Origin: Streptomyces sp. HmicA12
Lineage (GTDB): Bacteria; Actinomycetota; Actinomycetes; Streptomycetales; Streptomycetaceae
Reading direction: 5' to 3'
Assembly (NCBI RefSeq): GCF_000373565.1
Contig: NZ_KB891842.1
Location: 310,001 to 374,000, forward strand
DNA: 64,000 nucleotides
A model generated the notes under the pieces. It saw nothing but the letters and a program-made list of their open reading frames with translations. It made no database searches and was not told where the DNA came from. Positions 46,180 to 55,519 of this stretch are shown piece after piece (positions within the stretch are counted from its first letter, which is position 1; every line of letters starts with the position of its first letter). Made by a program: the position numbers and the translations under genes.

Positions 46180-47148
46180 ATGACCGCGCACCTGACGAGG
46201 AAGGCCTACGACGAGCGCCTGCGGACCCTGTCCGAGGGCTCCGTCAACGTCAACTTCAACGCCTTCATCGACATCAAGTGGGACGATCCCGAGTTCGCCG
46301 TGGACACGAGCGACACCCGCTGGGTCCTCACCTCGGCCGACGCGCTGGGCGCGCACCCCTGGTACCAGGAGCAGCCGCTCGAGACGCAGATCCGGATCGG
46401 GATCTGGCGCTGGGCGGTGATCGCCAAGGTGGGCATGCAGTTCGAGAACCTGCTGATGCGCGGAGCGCTGGACTACGTCTACCAACTGGGCAACCAGGAC
46501 CAGGAGTTCCGGTATCTCACCCACGAGATCACCGAAGAGACCCACCACACCCAGATGTTCCAGGAACTGGTCAACCGCACCGGCGTGGACACCGCCGGCG
46601 GAAAGCGCTGGTTCCGCCAACTCAGCCGTGTCCTGCCGCTGTTCGGCTCCCTCTACCCCGAGGCGTTCTTCACCGGCATCCTGGCCGGCGAGGAGCCCAT
46701 CGACCACCTGCAGAAGGGCGCCCTGCGCAGCGGGGAGCCGGTGCACCCCCTGCCGCAGCGGATCATGCAGATCCACATCGCGGAGGAAGCCAGGCACATC
46801 TCCTTCGCCCATGAGTTCCTGCGCCTGCGCGTCCCGCGCTTCGGCAAGGCCCGCCGAGGTGCCCTGTCCCTCCTCTTCCCGCTGATCATGCGCAGCCTGT
46901 GCGACGTCATCATGATCCCGGACCGGAAGTCCGCCGCGCAGGTCGGCATCCCCGCCTGGGTGATCAAGGACGTCTTCTGGAAGTCCGAGGCGGGCCGGAG
47001 GATGCTCCACGAGCTCTTCTCCGACGTGCGGATGCTCGCCGAGGACATCGGCCTGATGAACAAGGCGTCCCGCCCGCTGTGGAGGGCCCTGCGCATCGAC
47101 GGCCGCCCCGCCCGCTTCCGCGGCGAGCCCGCCCCGCTCACCGACTGA
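46180..47148 (+). CDS. AurF-like diiron oxygenase
   Basis: 322 residues, about AurF length. Diiron ligand motifs can be read in order: ENLLMRGALDYV, EITEETHHTQMFQEL and HIAEEARHISFAHEFL, giving the ExxH pairs of the ferritin-like fold. AurF proteins oxidise aromatic amines to nitro compounds, while relatives act on other substrates. The gene lies 90 bp after the monooxygenase and 57 bp before a ferredoxin-NADP reductase that could reduce it. No aromatic-amine pathway is present nearby, so N-oxygenation is only one option. Confidence 0.9.
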   Translation: MTAHLTRKAYDERLRTLSEGSVNVNFNAFIDIKWDDPEFAVDTSDTRWVLTSADALGAHPWYQEQPLETQIRIGIWRWAVIAKVGMQFENLLMRGALDYVYQLGNQDQEFRYLTHEITEETHHTQMFQELVNRTGVDTAGGKRWFRQLSRVLPLFGSLYPEAFFTGILAGEEPIDHLQKGALRSGEPVHPLPQRIMQIHIAEEARHISFAHEFLRLRVPRFGKARRGALSLLFPLIMRSLCDVIMIPDRKSAAQVGIPAWVIKDVFWKSEAGRRMLHELFSDVRMLAEDIGLMNKASRPLWRALRIDGRPARFRGEPAPLTD

Positions 47149-47205
47149 AGCCCCGCAGGCCCCGCACCGCCTTTCCCTGAACGCCCGAACGGAGACCAGC
47201 CCGCC

Positions 47206-48816
47206 GTGCCGTACGTCGTCACCCGATCCTGCTGCGCCGACGCCTCCTGCGTGCTGGCCTGTCCGGTCAACTGCATCCATCCCGCGCCCGGCGAACCCGG
47301 CTTCGGGACCACGGAGATGCTGTACGTCGATCCGCGTACCTGCGTCGACTGCGGCGCCTGCACGACGGCCTGCCCCGTGGACGCGCTCAAGCCCCACACG
47401 GCCCTCGGCGAGGCGGAGTTGCCGTTCCTGGAGCTCAACGCCTCGTACTACAAGGAGAACGCGCACGCCGACCGCGCCCCCATGTACGTGGTGCCGAAGC
47501 AACGCCGCCTCCCGGAGGGCGAGTTGTCCGTCGCGGTCGTCGGCGCCGGACCGGCCGGACTGTTCGCCGCCGACGAGCTGCTGCGGCACCCGGGCGTCCG
47601 CGTCACCGTCCACGACCGGCTCCCGACGCCGTACGGTCTCGCGCGGGCCGGTGTCGCGCCGGACCACCAGGACACCAAGCAGGTCACGGAGTTGTTCCGG
47701 GCCATCGAGTCACAGGCCGCCTTCAGCTACCGCCTCGGGGTCGAGATCGGCACCGACGTCACCCACGCCGACCTGCTGCGCGAGCACCACGCGGTGATCT
47801 ACGCGGTCGGCGCCGCCACCGACAAACGCCTCGGCATCGAGGGCGAGGACCTGCGCGGCAGCGTGTCCGCCACGGACTTCGTCGCCTGGTACAACGGCCA
47901 CCCCGACCGCGCGCTCGACGACCACGACCTCGGCTCCGAACGCGCCGTCGTCATCGGCAACGGCAACGTCGCCCTCGACGTCGCCCGCATCCTCACCGCC
48001 GACCCCGACGCCCTGGCCCGCACCGACATCTCCGACCGCGCGCTCGCCGCGCTGCGCGCCAGCAGGGTCCGTGAGGTCGTGCTCCTCGGCCGGCGCGGAC
48101 CCGCGCAGGCCGCGTTCACCGTGCCCGAACTCCTCGCGCTCAGCGCCCTCGACGACGTGGACGTAAGCGTCGAGGGCTGGCCCGACGACCTGGCCTCCGA
48201 CGCCACCGAGAAGACGAAGCTGTTGTCGGAGCTGGCCGCCCGCACCCCCGTCGAGGGGCGCCGCCGGATCGTCCTGCGCTTCCTCACCGGCCCGGTCCGG
48301 ATCACCGGCGACGGCTCCGTACAGGCGCTGGAGGTCACCACCACCACGCTGCGCACCGACGACGACGGCACCGTCCGCGCCGTGCCCACCGGCGACACCC
48401 AGGTCCTGCAGACCGGCCTCGTCCTGCGCTCCGTCGGCTACCGGGCCCGGCCCGTCCCCGGCCTGCCCTTCGACGAGGACACCGCGACGGTCCCGCACGA
48501 GTCCGGCCGGGTCGAGCCCGGCGTCTATGTCGCGGGCTGGATCAAGCGCGGGCCGACCGGTTTCATCGGGACGAACAAGACCTGCGCCCACGAGACGGTC
48601 GAGTCCCTCCTGGACGACTTCGCCGCCGGCCGCCTGACGCGGCCGGTGTCCACCGTGAGCGTGGCGGCGAACGCCCTGGGCCTGGACGCCTGGCGGGCGA
48701 TCGACCGGGCGGAGCGGGCGGCGGGCGAGGCCCAGGGCCGTCCCCGCGTGAAGCTCACGGACACCGAGTCCCTGCACCGCGCGGCGGCCCGGGCCGTTCC
48801 GGCGGTACGCGGCTGA
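47206..48816 (+). CDS. Ferredoxin-NADP reductase with N-terminal 4Fe-4S ferredoxin domain (FprB type)
   Basis: 536 residues from a GTG. Residues 1-70 hold a bacterial ferredoxin with CCADASCVLACPVN and CVDCGACTTACPVDALKP, enough for two clusters. The rest is the adrenodoxin-reductase-like FAD/NADP fold: VAVVGAGPAGLFAADELL, DRLPTPYGLARAGVAPDH and VVIGNGNVALDVARIL. It passes electrons from NADPH through its own ferredoxin part. As last gene of the operon it is the natural electron source for the AurF-like enzyme. This pairing is inference from gene order. Confidence 0.94.
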   Translation: MPYVVTRSCCADASCVLACPVNCIHPAPGEPGFGTTEMLYVDPRTCVDCGACTTACPVDALKPHTALGEAELPFLELNASYYKENAHADRAPMYVVPKQRRLPEGELSVAVVGAGPAGLFAADELLRHPGVRVTVHDRLPTPYGLARAGVAPDHQDTKQVTELFRAIESQAAFSYRLGVEIGTDVTHADLLREHHAVIYAVGAATDKRLGIEGEDLRGSVSATDFVAWYNGHPDRALDDHDLGSERAVVIGNGNVALDVARILTADPDALARTDISDRALAALRASRVREVVLLGRRGPAQAAFTVPELLALSALDDVDVSVEGWPDDLASDATEKTKLLSELAARTPVEGRRRIVLRFLTGPVRITGDGSVQALEVTTTTLRTDDDGTVRAVPTGDTQVLQTGLVLRSVGYRARPVPGLPFDEDTATVPHESGRVEPGVYVAGWIKRGPTGFIGTNKTCAHETVESLLDDFAAGRLTRPVSTVSVAANALGLDAWRAIDRAERAAGEAQGRPRVKLTDTESLHRAAARAVPAVRG

Positions 48817-48859
48817 CGGACCCGGCGATCAGCCCCCCACCGACGGCGGGGGAGGACGG

Positions 48860-49549
48860 TCAGTGCTGTTCCAGATCCGACACGCGCTGCTGCGGCGACA
48901 GTTCCACACCCAGGCCCCGCAGCGTCGTGTCGAGGACCGCCCAGACCGAGCGGCACAGCATCTCGCGCAGCTCGTCCTCGGACAGCTCACGCCGGTCGTC
49001 GTGCACCCACTGGTTGACCGCGGTGTCGACGAACCCCACGATGCCTACCGCGACCGAACGGATCGGCGCCTGCGGCACCCCGAGCGCCTTGAGCACGTCC
49101 CCGAACCGCTCGCTCAGCATCAGGGCGATGGCCGTCTTGGTGTCCGCCACCAGCGAGCCGTCACCCATCGCGTGCTCCGCGACCCCCATGTAGGCGTACA
49201 GGCGGGGGTGTTCGATGACCCAGTCCAGGTGCGCGCCCACCACACGGTGCACCGCGTCCTCGACGGTCCCCTCGAAGGTGAGGGTGGGCTCCATGCGGCG
49301 CAGGAACGAGTCCACCACCCGGCGGCGGATCAACTCGTCGAGCGTGGCGCGGTCCTTGAAATGCCGGTAGAGGACCGACCGCGGCAGGCTCAGACGCTCG
49401 GCCAGCCGCTGCACCCGGAAACGCGTGCCCTCTTCCTCGATGAGGGCGACCGCCGCGTCCACCAACTCGACCTGACGCTGTGCCTTGTGCTCGTCCCAGC
49501 GGGTGGAGCGTCCGTCGATCTGCGGCTCTCCGCCGGTTCTGTCCGCCAC
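48860..49549 (-). CDS. TetR-family transcriptional regulator
   Basis: 229 residues from the GTG at 49549; the frame is open further upstream but the extension has no family character. The N-terminal helix-turn-helix is VQRLAERLSLPRSVLYRHFK, followed by the all-helical ligand domain. It is convergent with the ferredoxin-NADP reductase gene and divergent from a methyltransferase gene. It may control the monooxygenase operon through the palindrome at 44397-44411 or the methyltransferase next door. Neither is shown. Confidence 0.9.
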   Translation of the reverse strand: MADRTGGEPQIDGRSTRWDEHKAQRQVELVDAAVALIEEEGTRFRVQRLAERLSLPRSVLYRHFKDRATLDELIRRRVVDSFLRRMEPTLTFEGTVEDAVHRVVGAHLDWVIEHPRLYAYMGVAEHAMGDGSLVADTKTAIALMLSERFGDVLKALGVPQAPIRSVAVGIVGFVDTAVNQWVHDDRRELSEDELREMLCRSVWAVLDTTLRGLGVELSPQQRVSDLEQH

Positions 49550-49631
49550 CTCGTCAGGATATCCGACCGTACGAGCGCACCCGCGGGTCCGGGCGGGGGC
49601 CGGACCACCGCGACGATCTAGAGTCCCTCTC

Positions 49632-50243
49632 ATGAGTCGTTGGCAGGAATTGACCGGTGGGACGTCCGGAGGCGAGTACGCCGCGCGCTTCGAGGCGCTG
49701 GCGCGGGGCGGGAAGGACGTGCACGGCGAGGCGGCGTTCTGCTCCGCGCTGGTGCCCGCCGGAGCCCGCGTGCTGGACGCCGGGTGCGGTACCGGGCGGG
49801 TCATGATCCGGCTGGCGGAGCTCGGGTACGACTGCGTGGGGATCGACCTCGACGCCTCGATGCTGGACGTGGCGCGGGCGCAGGCGCCTCAGCTGCCCTG
49901 GTTCGAGACGGACCTCGCCGACTTCGATCCGGCCCGGCTCGGTGTCGCCGCGGGCTTCGACCTCGTCGTCGCCGCGGGCAACGTCCTGCCGCTGCTCACC
50001 CCCGGGACGGAGGCCACGGTGGTCGCACGCCTGGCCGCGGTGCTGGTCCCGGGTGGCCTGTTGGTCGCGGGCTTCGGCCTCGACGCCGCCCACCTGCCCG
50101 TGCCGCCCACCATCACGCTGCCGGAGTACGACGCCCACTGCGCCGCGGCCGGACTCACCCTCGTCGACCGCTTCGCCACCTGGGACGCGGTCCCCTACGA
50201 CGGCGGCGGCTACGCCGTCAGCGTTCACCGGGCCGCTCCCTGA
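49632..50243 (+). CDS. Class I SAM-dependent methyltransferase
   Basis: 203 residues. The SAM-binding motif I is VLDAGCGTGRVMIRLAELG, then GIDLDASMLDVARAQAP (motif post-I) and FDLVVAAGNVLPLL (motif II). Short, with no extra domain for a specific acceptor. It is divergent from the TetR gene. Substrate unknown. Confidence 0.9.
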   Translation: MSRWQELTGGTSGGEYAARFEALARGGKDVHGEAAFCSALVPAGARVLDAGCGTGRVMIRLAELGYDCVGIDLDASMLDVARAQAPQLPWFETDLADFDPARLGVAAGFDLVVAAGNVLPLLTPGTEATVVARLAAVLVPGGLLVAGFGLDAAHLPVPPTITLPEYDAHCAAAGLTLVDRFATWDAVPYDGGGYAVSVHRAAP

Positions 50244-50250
50244 ACCAGGC

Positions 50251-50284
50251 GGGTGCCGGAAACCGAGACCGGCTTCCGGCACCC
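50251..50284. terminator. Bidirectional hairpin between convergent genes
   Basis: An 11-bp perfect stem (GGGTGCCGGAA with TTCCGGCACCC) around a 12-nt loop lies between the methyltransferase stop and the GH84 gene stop. It probably ends both transcripts, though no T tract follows. Confidence 0.65.
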
Positions 50285-50304
50285 ACCTGTCCTCGAACGA
50301 CCGG

Positions 50305-53010
50305 CTACTTCACGATCACCTCGCTCACCACGGGCGGGGCCGCGCCGTCGTCCCACACGAGCCGCACCGCGTCCGTGCTCGTCCCCGCGGGCGCGCGCCG
50401 TGTCGTGACGGTGCCGTCGAGGGAGCCGAGCGAACGCCACGAGCCGTCGACGCGTACCTGCACCTGGGCCTTCGAGGCGGTCGCCTCGTCCGGACGCAGC
50501 ACGGTCACCGAGGCCACGGCGCGCGGCACCGGATACGTCACCGTGAGGGCGTCGCCCGGGGCCGGTGCGGAAGCCGCGCGGTACGAGGTCTCGGGTGCGC
50601 CGTCGGCGGCCGCGGACAGGCTGCTGCCGTCCGCCGCGGCCGGGCCGCCGCCCACCGTCGGGCGGTCGGGGCGGGCCACGGTGAACTCCCGGACGACCAG
50701 CCAGCTCGTCTGGTCGGCCGTCGCGCGGGCGCGCACGTACCGGGCGGTCGTTCCGCTCGGCACGTCAGCCGTCCACGTCGCCTTCCCGTCGAACTCGGCT
50801 CCCAGCGTGTGCCATTCCTTGCCGTCCGACGAGTACTCGAGCACGCCTCGGTGCAGGTAGTCGTCGGTGCTGCCCGGCTTGCCCATGGCCACCGTCACCG
50901 AGCCGAGCGGCTGCCGGCTCCCCAGGTCGAGGCCGACGCTCTCGCCCGCCTTCGGCGACCGGCTGCTCCAGAAGTACGTGGAGTCGTCGCCGTCCGTCAT
51001 CCGGTCGGCGGTGTTGCCGTTGTACACCGGCAGCTCCGTGCCGGCGGTGGGCTGGGGCGGCAGGCCGAGCAGGGCGTCGGACGTGTTCCGCACCGTCGAG
51101 AAGAACGGTTCGAGCACGCCCTCGCCCACGACCACCGGGATCTTGCCGCCGTTGAGGTCGGTGTACCGGTGCGCCTTCGCCTCGGCGATCAGGCCCGGCA
51201 GTTGCTGGCGGAGTGTCCAGGCCGCGGCCGTGTGACCGGCACGCTGCTCCTCCAGCAGGCGGACCGCCGCGATCCCGGCGACGCCCCAGTCCCGCGCCGC
51301 GTCGAGCCAGGGGCCGGCATCCTCGACGAAGCCCTTCTCGGCGCCGTCGCGGATCGTCGCCGGCGCGTCCCACAGCGCCACGAACGCCGCCTTGAGCCGG
51401 GAGGCGGGGACCGACCCCGCCCAGTAGCCCTTCATCAGCGCCGAAAGGTCCGGCGCTTCGACCGAGTTGATCGGCGAGCTGTGGTTGACGTCCGTGAACG
51501 CCCGCATTGCCCGCTCGACCCCGGCGTCGCCGCCCGCGGCCTCCCGGACAGCGTTGTCGTAGGACGCGTCGGCGTCGTACGCGGAGTCGTTCCACGTGTA
51601 GTCGGCGACGGTGTGCAGGGCGAGCTTCGACGCGTACGGCTGGATCATCGGGTTGGCGGTGATCCCGGCGAGCTGTTCGGCGAGCCCCTTCTCCCGGCCG
51701 GTGAACGGGCCGAGGAACAGCCGCCCGGTCGCGTAGTCGTTGACCGGGTAGTTGTCCCAGGTCAGGATCGGGTGCCCGAAGACCTCCTTGGCCCGCTTCG
51801 CCTGATCCACGGTCATCGTCGGCGCCACCACGCCCTCGCCCGTCCACTCGACGAGCACGTCCTTGTCGAGCTGCCCGGCGAGAGCCGTCTTGTAGGGGCT
51901 GGAGGTGGTGTTGTAGTACTCCGTCGGCACCATCTGCAGCGGCAGCGCGCCGTCGTGCGTCTTGATGAACTGCTGGTTGACGCGGTTGAGCAGATACGCC
52001 TGCGCCTGCCCGGCCGCGCCGCCGCCGGTGCCCCACTTCGCCTTGTCCGCGTCGCAGTTCCAGTCGGTGTAGCTGATGTCGTCCAACGGCACCGCGAACT
52101 GCCGCACCCCGATGTCCCAGAGCGTCTGGAACTTGTCCGTCAGGGCCTTGAGGTCGTCGTCGGAGCTGTAGCAGACGCTGAGTCCGGGGGAGAGCGCGTA
52201 GGTGAACTCGACGTGGTTCGCCCGCGCCCGATCCACCAGCTCCTCGATCTGCGCGAGTTGGTCGGCCGGGTAGGGGTCGCGCCACTTGGCGCGCAGATAG
52301 GAGTCGTCCTTCGGCGAGTACACGTAGATGTTCATCTTGTGCTTGCCGTAGTAGTCGAGCTGGTCCAGGCGGGCCTGGTGCGACCACGGCGTGCCGTAGA
52401 AGCCCTCGATGACCCCACGGACCGGTGTCGACGGCTGATCGCGGACCGTCAGGCCGCGCACGGTGGCTCCCGGACTCTTCCGGTGCGGCAGGACCTGGCG
52501 CAGCGACTGGGCCGCGTAGTACGTGCCGGTCGGATCGACGCCGGACAGGACGATGCGGCCGGCGCCCTTTCCGCCCAGGGCGAGGACATAGCCCTCCGCG
52601 CCGAGTCCGGACGGGCCGTCGGTGTGCAGCGCGTCGAGCGCCGAAGCCGATGCCGGGTTCTCGGCCGGCCCGCCGACGTAGACCGTCAGCGAGCCGGAGC
52701 CGGCCGGGGCGTGCCGGGTGGTGGTGACGTCCCGGGCGCCGGCCGCCTTCAGTACGGCGGTGGTCAGTTCCACGGCGGCAGGGTCGGAGTCGGCGCCGGT
52801 GACCAGCGTGACGTCAGGGGTGACGGTGACGCGGTCGGCGCGTTGCCGCTCGGTGTGCGGGGTCGGGCTGATGACGGGCGGGCTCTCACCGGGCCGGGGC
52901 GCCGCCGCGGCCGGTCCGGAGCCGAACGTGAGGGGAGCGGCGGCCAGGGCGGCCACGGCGAGGACGGCTATGAGCGGGGTGCTGGTGGTTCTGTGCTTCG
53001 TGCGGAACAT
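50305..53010 (-). CDS. Secreted GH84 beta-N-acetylglucosaminidase (hyaluronidase-type)
   Basis: 901 residues. A signal peptide of about 37 residues is followed by a GH20b-like N-terminal domain and the GH84 barrel beginning VRGVIEGFYGTPWSHQARLD. The two catalytic aspartates are Asp310-Asp311 in FAVPLDDISYTDW. C-terminal regions (NTADRMTDGDDSTYFWSS; SVGLDLGSRQPLGSVTVAMG) form F5/8C carbohydrate-binding modules. It removes beta-linked N-acetylglucosamine from glycans. A dre-like site stands 31-46 bp upstream, suggesting DasR control by amino-sugar supply. Confidence 0.93.
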   Translation of the reverse strand: MFRTKHRTTSTPLIAVLAVAALAAAPLTFGSGPAAAAPRPGESPPVISPTPHTERQRADRVTVTPDVTLVTGADSDPAAVELTTAVLKAAGARDVTTTRHAPAGSGSLTVYVGGPAENPASASALDALHTDGPSGLGAEGYVLALGGKGAGRIVLSGVDPTGTYYAAQSLRQVLPHRKSPGATVRGLTVRDQPSTPVRGVIEGFYGTPWSHQARLDQLDYYGKHKMNIYVYSPKDDSYLRAKWRDPYPADQLAQIEELVDRARANHVEFTYALSPGLSVCYSSDDDLKALTDKFQTLWDIGVRQFAVPLDDISYTDWNCDADKAKWGTGGGAAGQAQAYLLNRVNQQFIKTHDGALPLQMVPTEYYNTTSSPYKTALAGQLDKDVLVEWTGEGVVAPTMTVDQAKRAKEVFGHPILTWDNYPVNDYATGRLFLGPFTGREKGLAEQLAGITANPMIQPYASKLALHTVADYTWNDSAYDADASYDNAVREAAGGDAGVERAMRAFTDVNHSSPINSVEAPDLSALMKGYWAGSVPASRLKAAFVALWDAPATIRDGAEKGFVEDAGPWLDAARDWGVAGIAAVRLLEEQRAGHTAAAWTLRQQLPGLIAEAKAHRYTDLNGGKIPVVVGEGVLEPFFSTVRNTSDALLGLPPQPTAGTELPVYNGNTADRMTDGDDSTYFWSSRSPKAGESVGLDLGSRQPLGSVTVAMGKPGSTDDYLHRGVLEYSSDGKEWHTLGAEFDGKATWTADVPSGTTARYVRARATADQTSWLVVREFTVARPDRPTVGGGPAAADGSSLSAAADGAPETSYRAASAPAPGDALTVTYPVPRAVASVTVLRPDEATASKAQVQVRVDGSWRSLGSLDGTVTTRRAPAGTSTDAVRLVWDDGAAPPVVSEVIVK

Positions 53011-53040
53011 AGGTGAGCCTCCACGGTTGGCACATGCTCT

Positions 53041-53056
53041 AGCGGACTAGACCACC
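53041..53056 (-). promoter_or_regulatory. DasR-responsive element (dre)-like site before the GH84 gene
   Basis: The plus-strand sequence AGCGGACTAGACCACC matches the dre consensus ACTGGTCTAGACCACC at 13 of 16 positions, including the whole right half. It sits 31-46 bp upstream of the GH84 start. DasR is the GntR regulator of N-acetylglucosamine and chitin genes in Streptomyces, which fits the enzyme's substrate. Confidence 0.75.
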
Positions 53057-53138
53057 TTGGTGATGCACTGTCAATGTTGCGTGATTGAAGGGTTCTTCGA
53101 GCAACTTCGAGCAATGTGAGCCAGCGGAAGGGCATGAC

Positions 53139-54404
53139 ATGAACCAGGCCGTGCGCCGCCACCGGCAGGCGCTGTTCCTGCTGTTCCTGCTCGCCGGGAT
53201 CGGCACGGCCTCCTGGGTGACGCGCACTCCCGCGCTCCGCGACCGGCTGGACGTGTCCACGGCCCAGATGGGTCTGGTGCTGTTCGGCCTGTCCCTCGGA
53301 GCGATGGCGGGCATCTCCTCGTCGGGCCGACTGGTCGCCCGGTACGGCACTCGGGCCGTCATGCGTGTAGGGACGGTCGTGCTCGTCGTGGGCCTCGCCG
53401 CGATCTGCGCGGGCGCGGCCGCCGCCTCGACGGCTCTGGTGACCCTGGGCCTGTGCGCGTTCGGGCTCGGCGTGGGCTCCGGTGACGTCGCGGTGAACGT
53501 CGACGCGACGCTCGTCGAGCGGGACACCGGCGTGACGACCATGCCCGCCCTGCACGGCAGTTACAGCCTGGGCACGGTCATCGGCGGCGGCGCGGGCATG
53601 GCGGCCGTCGCCGCCGACGTGCCCGTGAGTCTGCACCTCGCCGCCGTCACCCTGATCGCCACCGCGCTGTTCCTGTACGCGATGCGCTCCGTCCCCGCGG
53701 ACGCCGACCGTGGCAGGGCCGCCGCGCCGGACATGGCCGAAGAGTCCTCGGGGCAACGGCGTCCGGCGCTCTGGAGGGAGCGGAAGCTGCTCCTCATCGG
53801 CGCGATCGTGCTCGCCATGGCCCTGGCCGAGGGATCCGCCAACGACTGGCTGCCGCTCCTGATGGTCGACGGGCACGGCATGAGCGCCATGGCGGGCTCT
53901 CTCGTCTACGTCGGATTCGCCGCGGCCATGACGCTCGGCCGGTTCGGCGGAACGTACGTCCTGGAGCGGTTCGGCCCCACCGCGGTCGTGCGCGCCAGCG
54001 CCGTGTCCGGTGCGCTCGGCCTGCTGATCGTCATCGTCTCCGACAGCGCCGTCCTGGCCGGTGCCGCGGTGCTGTTCTGGGGCCTCGGCGCCGCGCTGGG
54101 CTTCCCGCTCGCGCTGTCCGCCGCCGGTGAGTCGGGGCCCGACTCGGCGGCCCGGGTCGGCCTGGTCGCCACGATCGGCTACGTCGCGTTCCTCGTCGGA
54201 CCGCCCGGGCTCGGCTTCCTCGGCGAGCATGTCGGCCTGCGCGGGGCCATGCTGGTCGTTCTCGGCGGTGTGGCCTGCGCGGCGTTCCTCGCGCCGGCGG
54301 TCGAACCGTCGCGGCGCGGCCGGACGGCGTCGGGCGCCTTTCCCGCGACCGCCGACGAGGCACCGCGGCCCAGCGGCGACCCGGCCAGGTCAGAGGGCGC
54401 CTGA
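53139..54404 (+). CDS. MFS transporter
   Basis: 421 residues with GGAAGGG before the ATG. Twelve membrane segments are predicted. The order is FLLFLLAGIGTASWVTRTPA, loop GRLVARYGTRAVMRVG and the second-half start LLLIGAIVLAMALAEGSAND. The type resembles the YbjJ/fucose-permease-like group. It is divergent from the GH84 gene across the dre-like site, so it could also be DasR-controlled. Cargo unknown. The end overlaps the convergent deaminase gene by 15 bp. Confidence 0.9.
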   Translation: MNQAVRRHRQALFLLFLLAGIGTASWVTRTPALRDRLDVSTAQMGLVLFGLSLGAMAGISSSGRLVARYGTRAVMRVGTVVLVVGLAAICAGAAAASTALVTLGLCAFGLGVGSGDVAVNVDATLVERDTGVTTMPALHGSYSLGTVIGGGAGMAAVAADVPVSLHLAAVTLIATALFLYAMRSVPADADRGRAAAPDMAEESSGQRRPALWRERKLLLIGAIVLAMALAEGSANDWLPLLMVDGHGMSAMAGSLVYVGFAAAMTLGRFGGTYVLERFGPTAVVRASAVSGALGLLIVIVSDSAVLAGAAVLFWGLGAALGFPLALSAAGESGPDSAARVGLVATIGYVAFLVGPPGLGFLGEHVGLRGAMLVVLGGVACAAFLAPAVEPSRRGRTASGAFPATADEAPRPSGDPARSEGA

Positions 54405-54875
54405 CCGCCGGGCGAGCCGGTGATGCAGATCCTTGATGGCGGGCACGAGCGCGTCGACGGGCCCCTCCACCTTCACGGACGGGGCGACCTCCTGGACGGG
54501 CAGGGCGCGTACGGGGGCCTGGGGGCGGCCCCACTCGGTCAGCCACTGCGTCAACTGGGCGGACGACGCCACGTACACGATCCGGCCGAGACCGACCCAG
54601 GCGTGCGCGGCGGAACACATGGGGCAGTGCTCACCGGAGGTGTACACGGTGGCCGACTCCCGCTCCTGGGGCGTCAGGTGCTCGGCGGCCCACCGGGCCA
54701 GTTCGAACTCGGGGTGGCGAGTGGAGTCCCCGTCGGCGATCCGGTTGCGGTCCTCGGCGCGCACCGCGCCGGTGCCGTCCACCAGGACCGATCCGAAGGG
54801 TTCGTCGCCCGCGTCCAAGGCCTCGGCGGCCAGCTCCACGCAGCGGCGCAGATGGTTCAGTTCGCGCTCGTCCAT
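54390..54875 (-). CDS. Nucleoside/nucleotide deaminase-like protein
   Basis: 161 residues from the ATG at 54875, which overlaps the previous stop by one base. The zinc motifs of the cytidine/guanine deaminase fold are HPEFELARWA (His and catalytic Glu) and GEHCPMCSAAHAW (two zinc Cys). EPFGSVLVDGTGAV is the typical early strand. Similar to guanine or cytosine deaminases, but exact substrate is uncertain. Coupled to the AhpD-like gene. Confidence 0.88.
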   Translation of the reverse strand: MDERELNHLRRCVELAAEALDAGDEPFGSVLVDGTGAVRAEDRNRIADGDSTRHPEFELARWAAEHLTPQERESATVYTSGEHCPMCSAAHAWVGLGRIVYVASSAQLTQWLTEWGRPQAPVRALPVQEVAPSVKVEGPVDALVPAIKDLHHRLARRSGAL

Positions 54876-55411
54876 CACAGTCCCTCTCTCTGCTTCCCGA
54901 GTTCCCGGCTTCCCGACGGCAGCGGTCCGCCGCTCCGGTCGGCCCGTACCGGATGCTTGCTCAGTATCGAGACCCGGTTGAACGCGTTGATGGTGATCGC
55001 CACCCAGATGACCGCCGAGATCTCGGCGTCGGTGAAGTGCGCGCGGGCGTCGTCGTACGCATCGGACTGGAGCGCGGCGTCCGCCGGGGCGGTCGTCGCC
55101 TCGGCGAGGGCCAGCGCTGCGCGCTCGCGCTCGGTGAAGACCGCGGTGTCGCGCCACGCCGCGAGCACGCCGAGCCGCTGCGTCGTCTCGCCCGCGCGGA
55201 GTGCGGCACGGGTGTGCACGTTCAGGCAGTAGGCACAGCCGTTGAGCTGGGAGACCCGCAGGTTGACGAGCTCCACGAGCCTGCGGTCGAGCCCCGCGTC
55301 GGCGGCGGTGGCGCGGACCGCCTCCGCGGTCTCGACGAGGGCGTGGTACGCCTCGGGGCTCTGCTTGTCGACGAAGACACGCCGGTCCCGGGCGGCTGCG
55401 CTGGCGCTCAA
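54875..55411 (-). CDS. Carboxymuconolactone decarboxylase / AhpD-like protein
   Basis: 178 residues. The redox motif is CAYCLNVHTRAALRAGE (CxxC plus His), with LVNLRVSQLNG before it and an all-helical fold. Members act as peroxidase partners (AhpD) or decarboxylases. Translationally coupled to a deaminase gene and divergent from pirin, suggesting a stress-related unit. Confidence 0.9.
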   Translation of the reverse strand: MSASAAARDRRVFVDKQSPEAYHALVETAEAVRATAADAGLDRRLVELVNLRVSQLNGCAYCLNVHTRAALRAGETTQRLGVLAAWRDTAVFTERERAALALAEATTAPADAALQSDAYDDARAHFTDAEISAVIWVAITINAFNRVSILSKHPVRADRSGGPLPSGSRELGKQREGL

Positions 55412-55519
55412 CTCTGACTCCTTGGCGGGCTGTTGCGGGCTGTGGTCGTCGCTTCGCGGGCGAGGACGTATGATCGACTCAAAGATAGTTGAACTTTAAC
55501 CTATATGGGTGGGTGGGGC

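Noticed and set aside
44398..47667. 1089-codon open frame on the minus strand across the oxygenase operon
   Set aside because: Antisense to three well-identified genes, low complexity and no motif; a high-GC artefact.
49942..53016. 1024-codon plus-strand frame opposite GH84
   Set aside because: Shadow of the GH84 gene, Arg/Val/Gly-rich, no family features.
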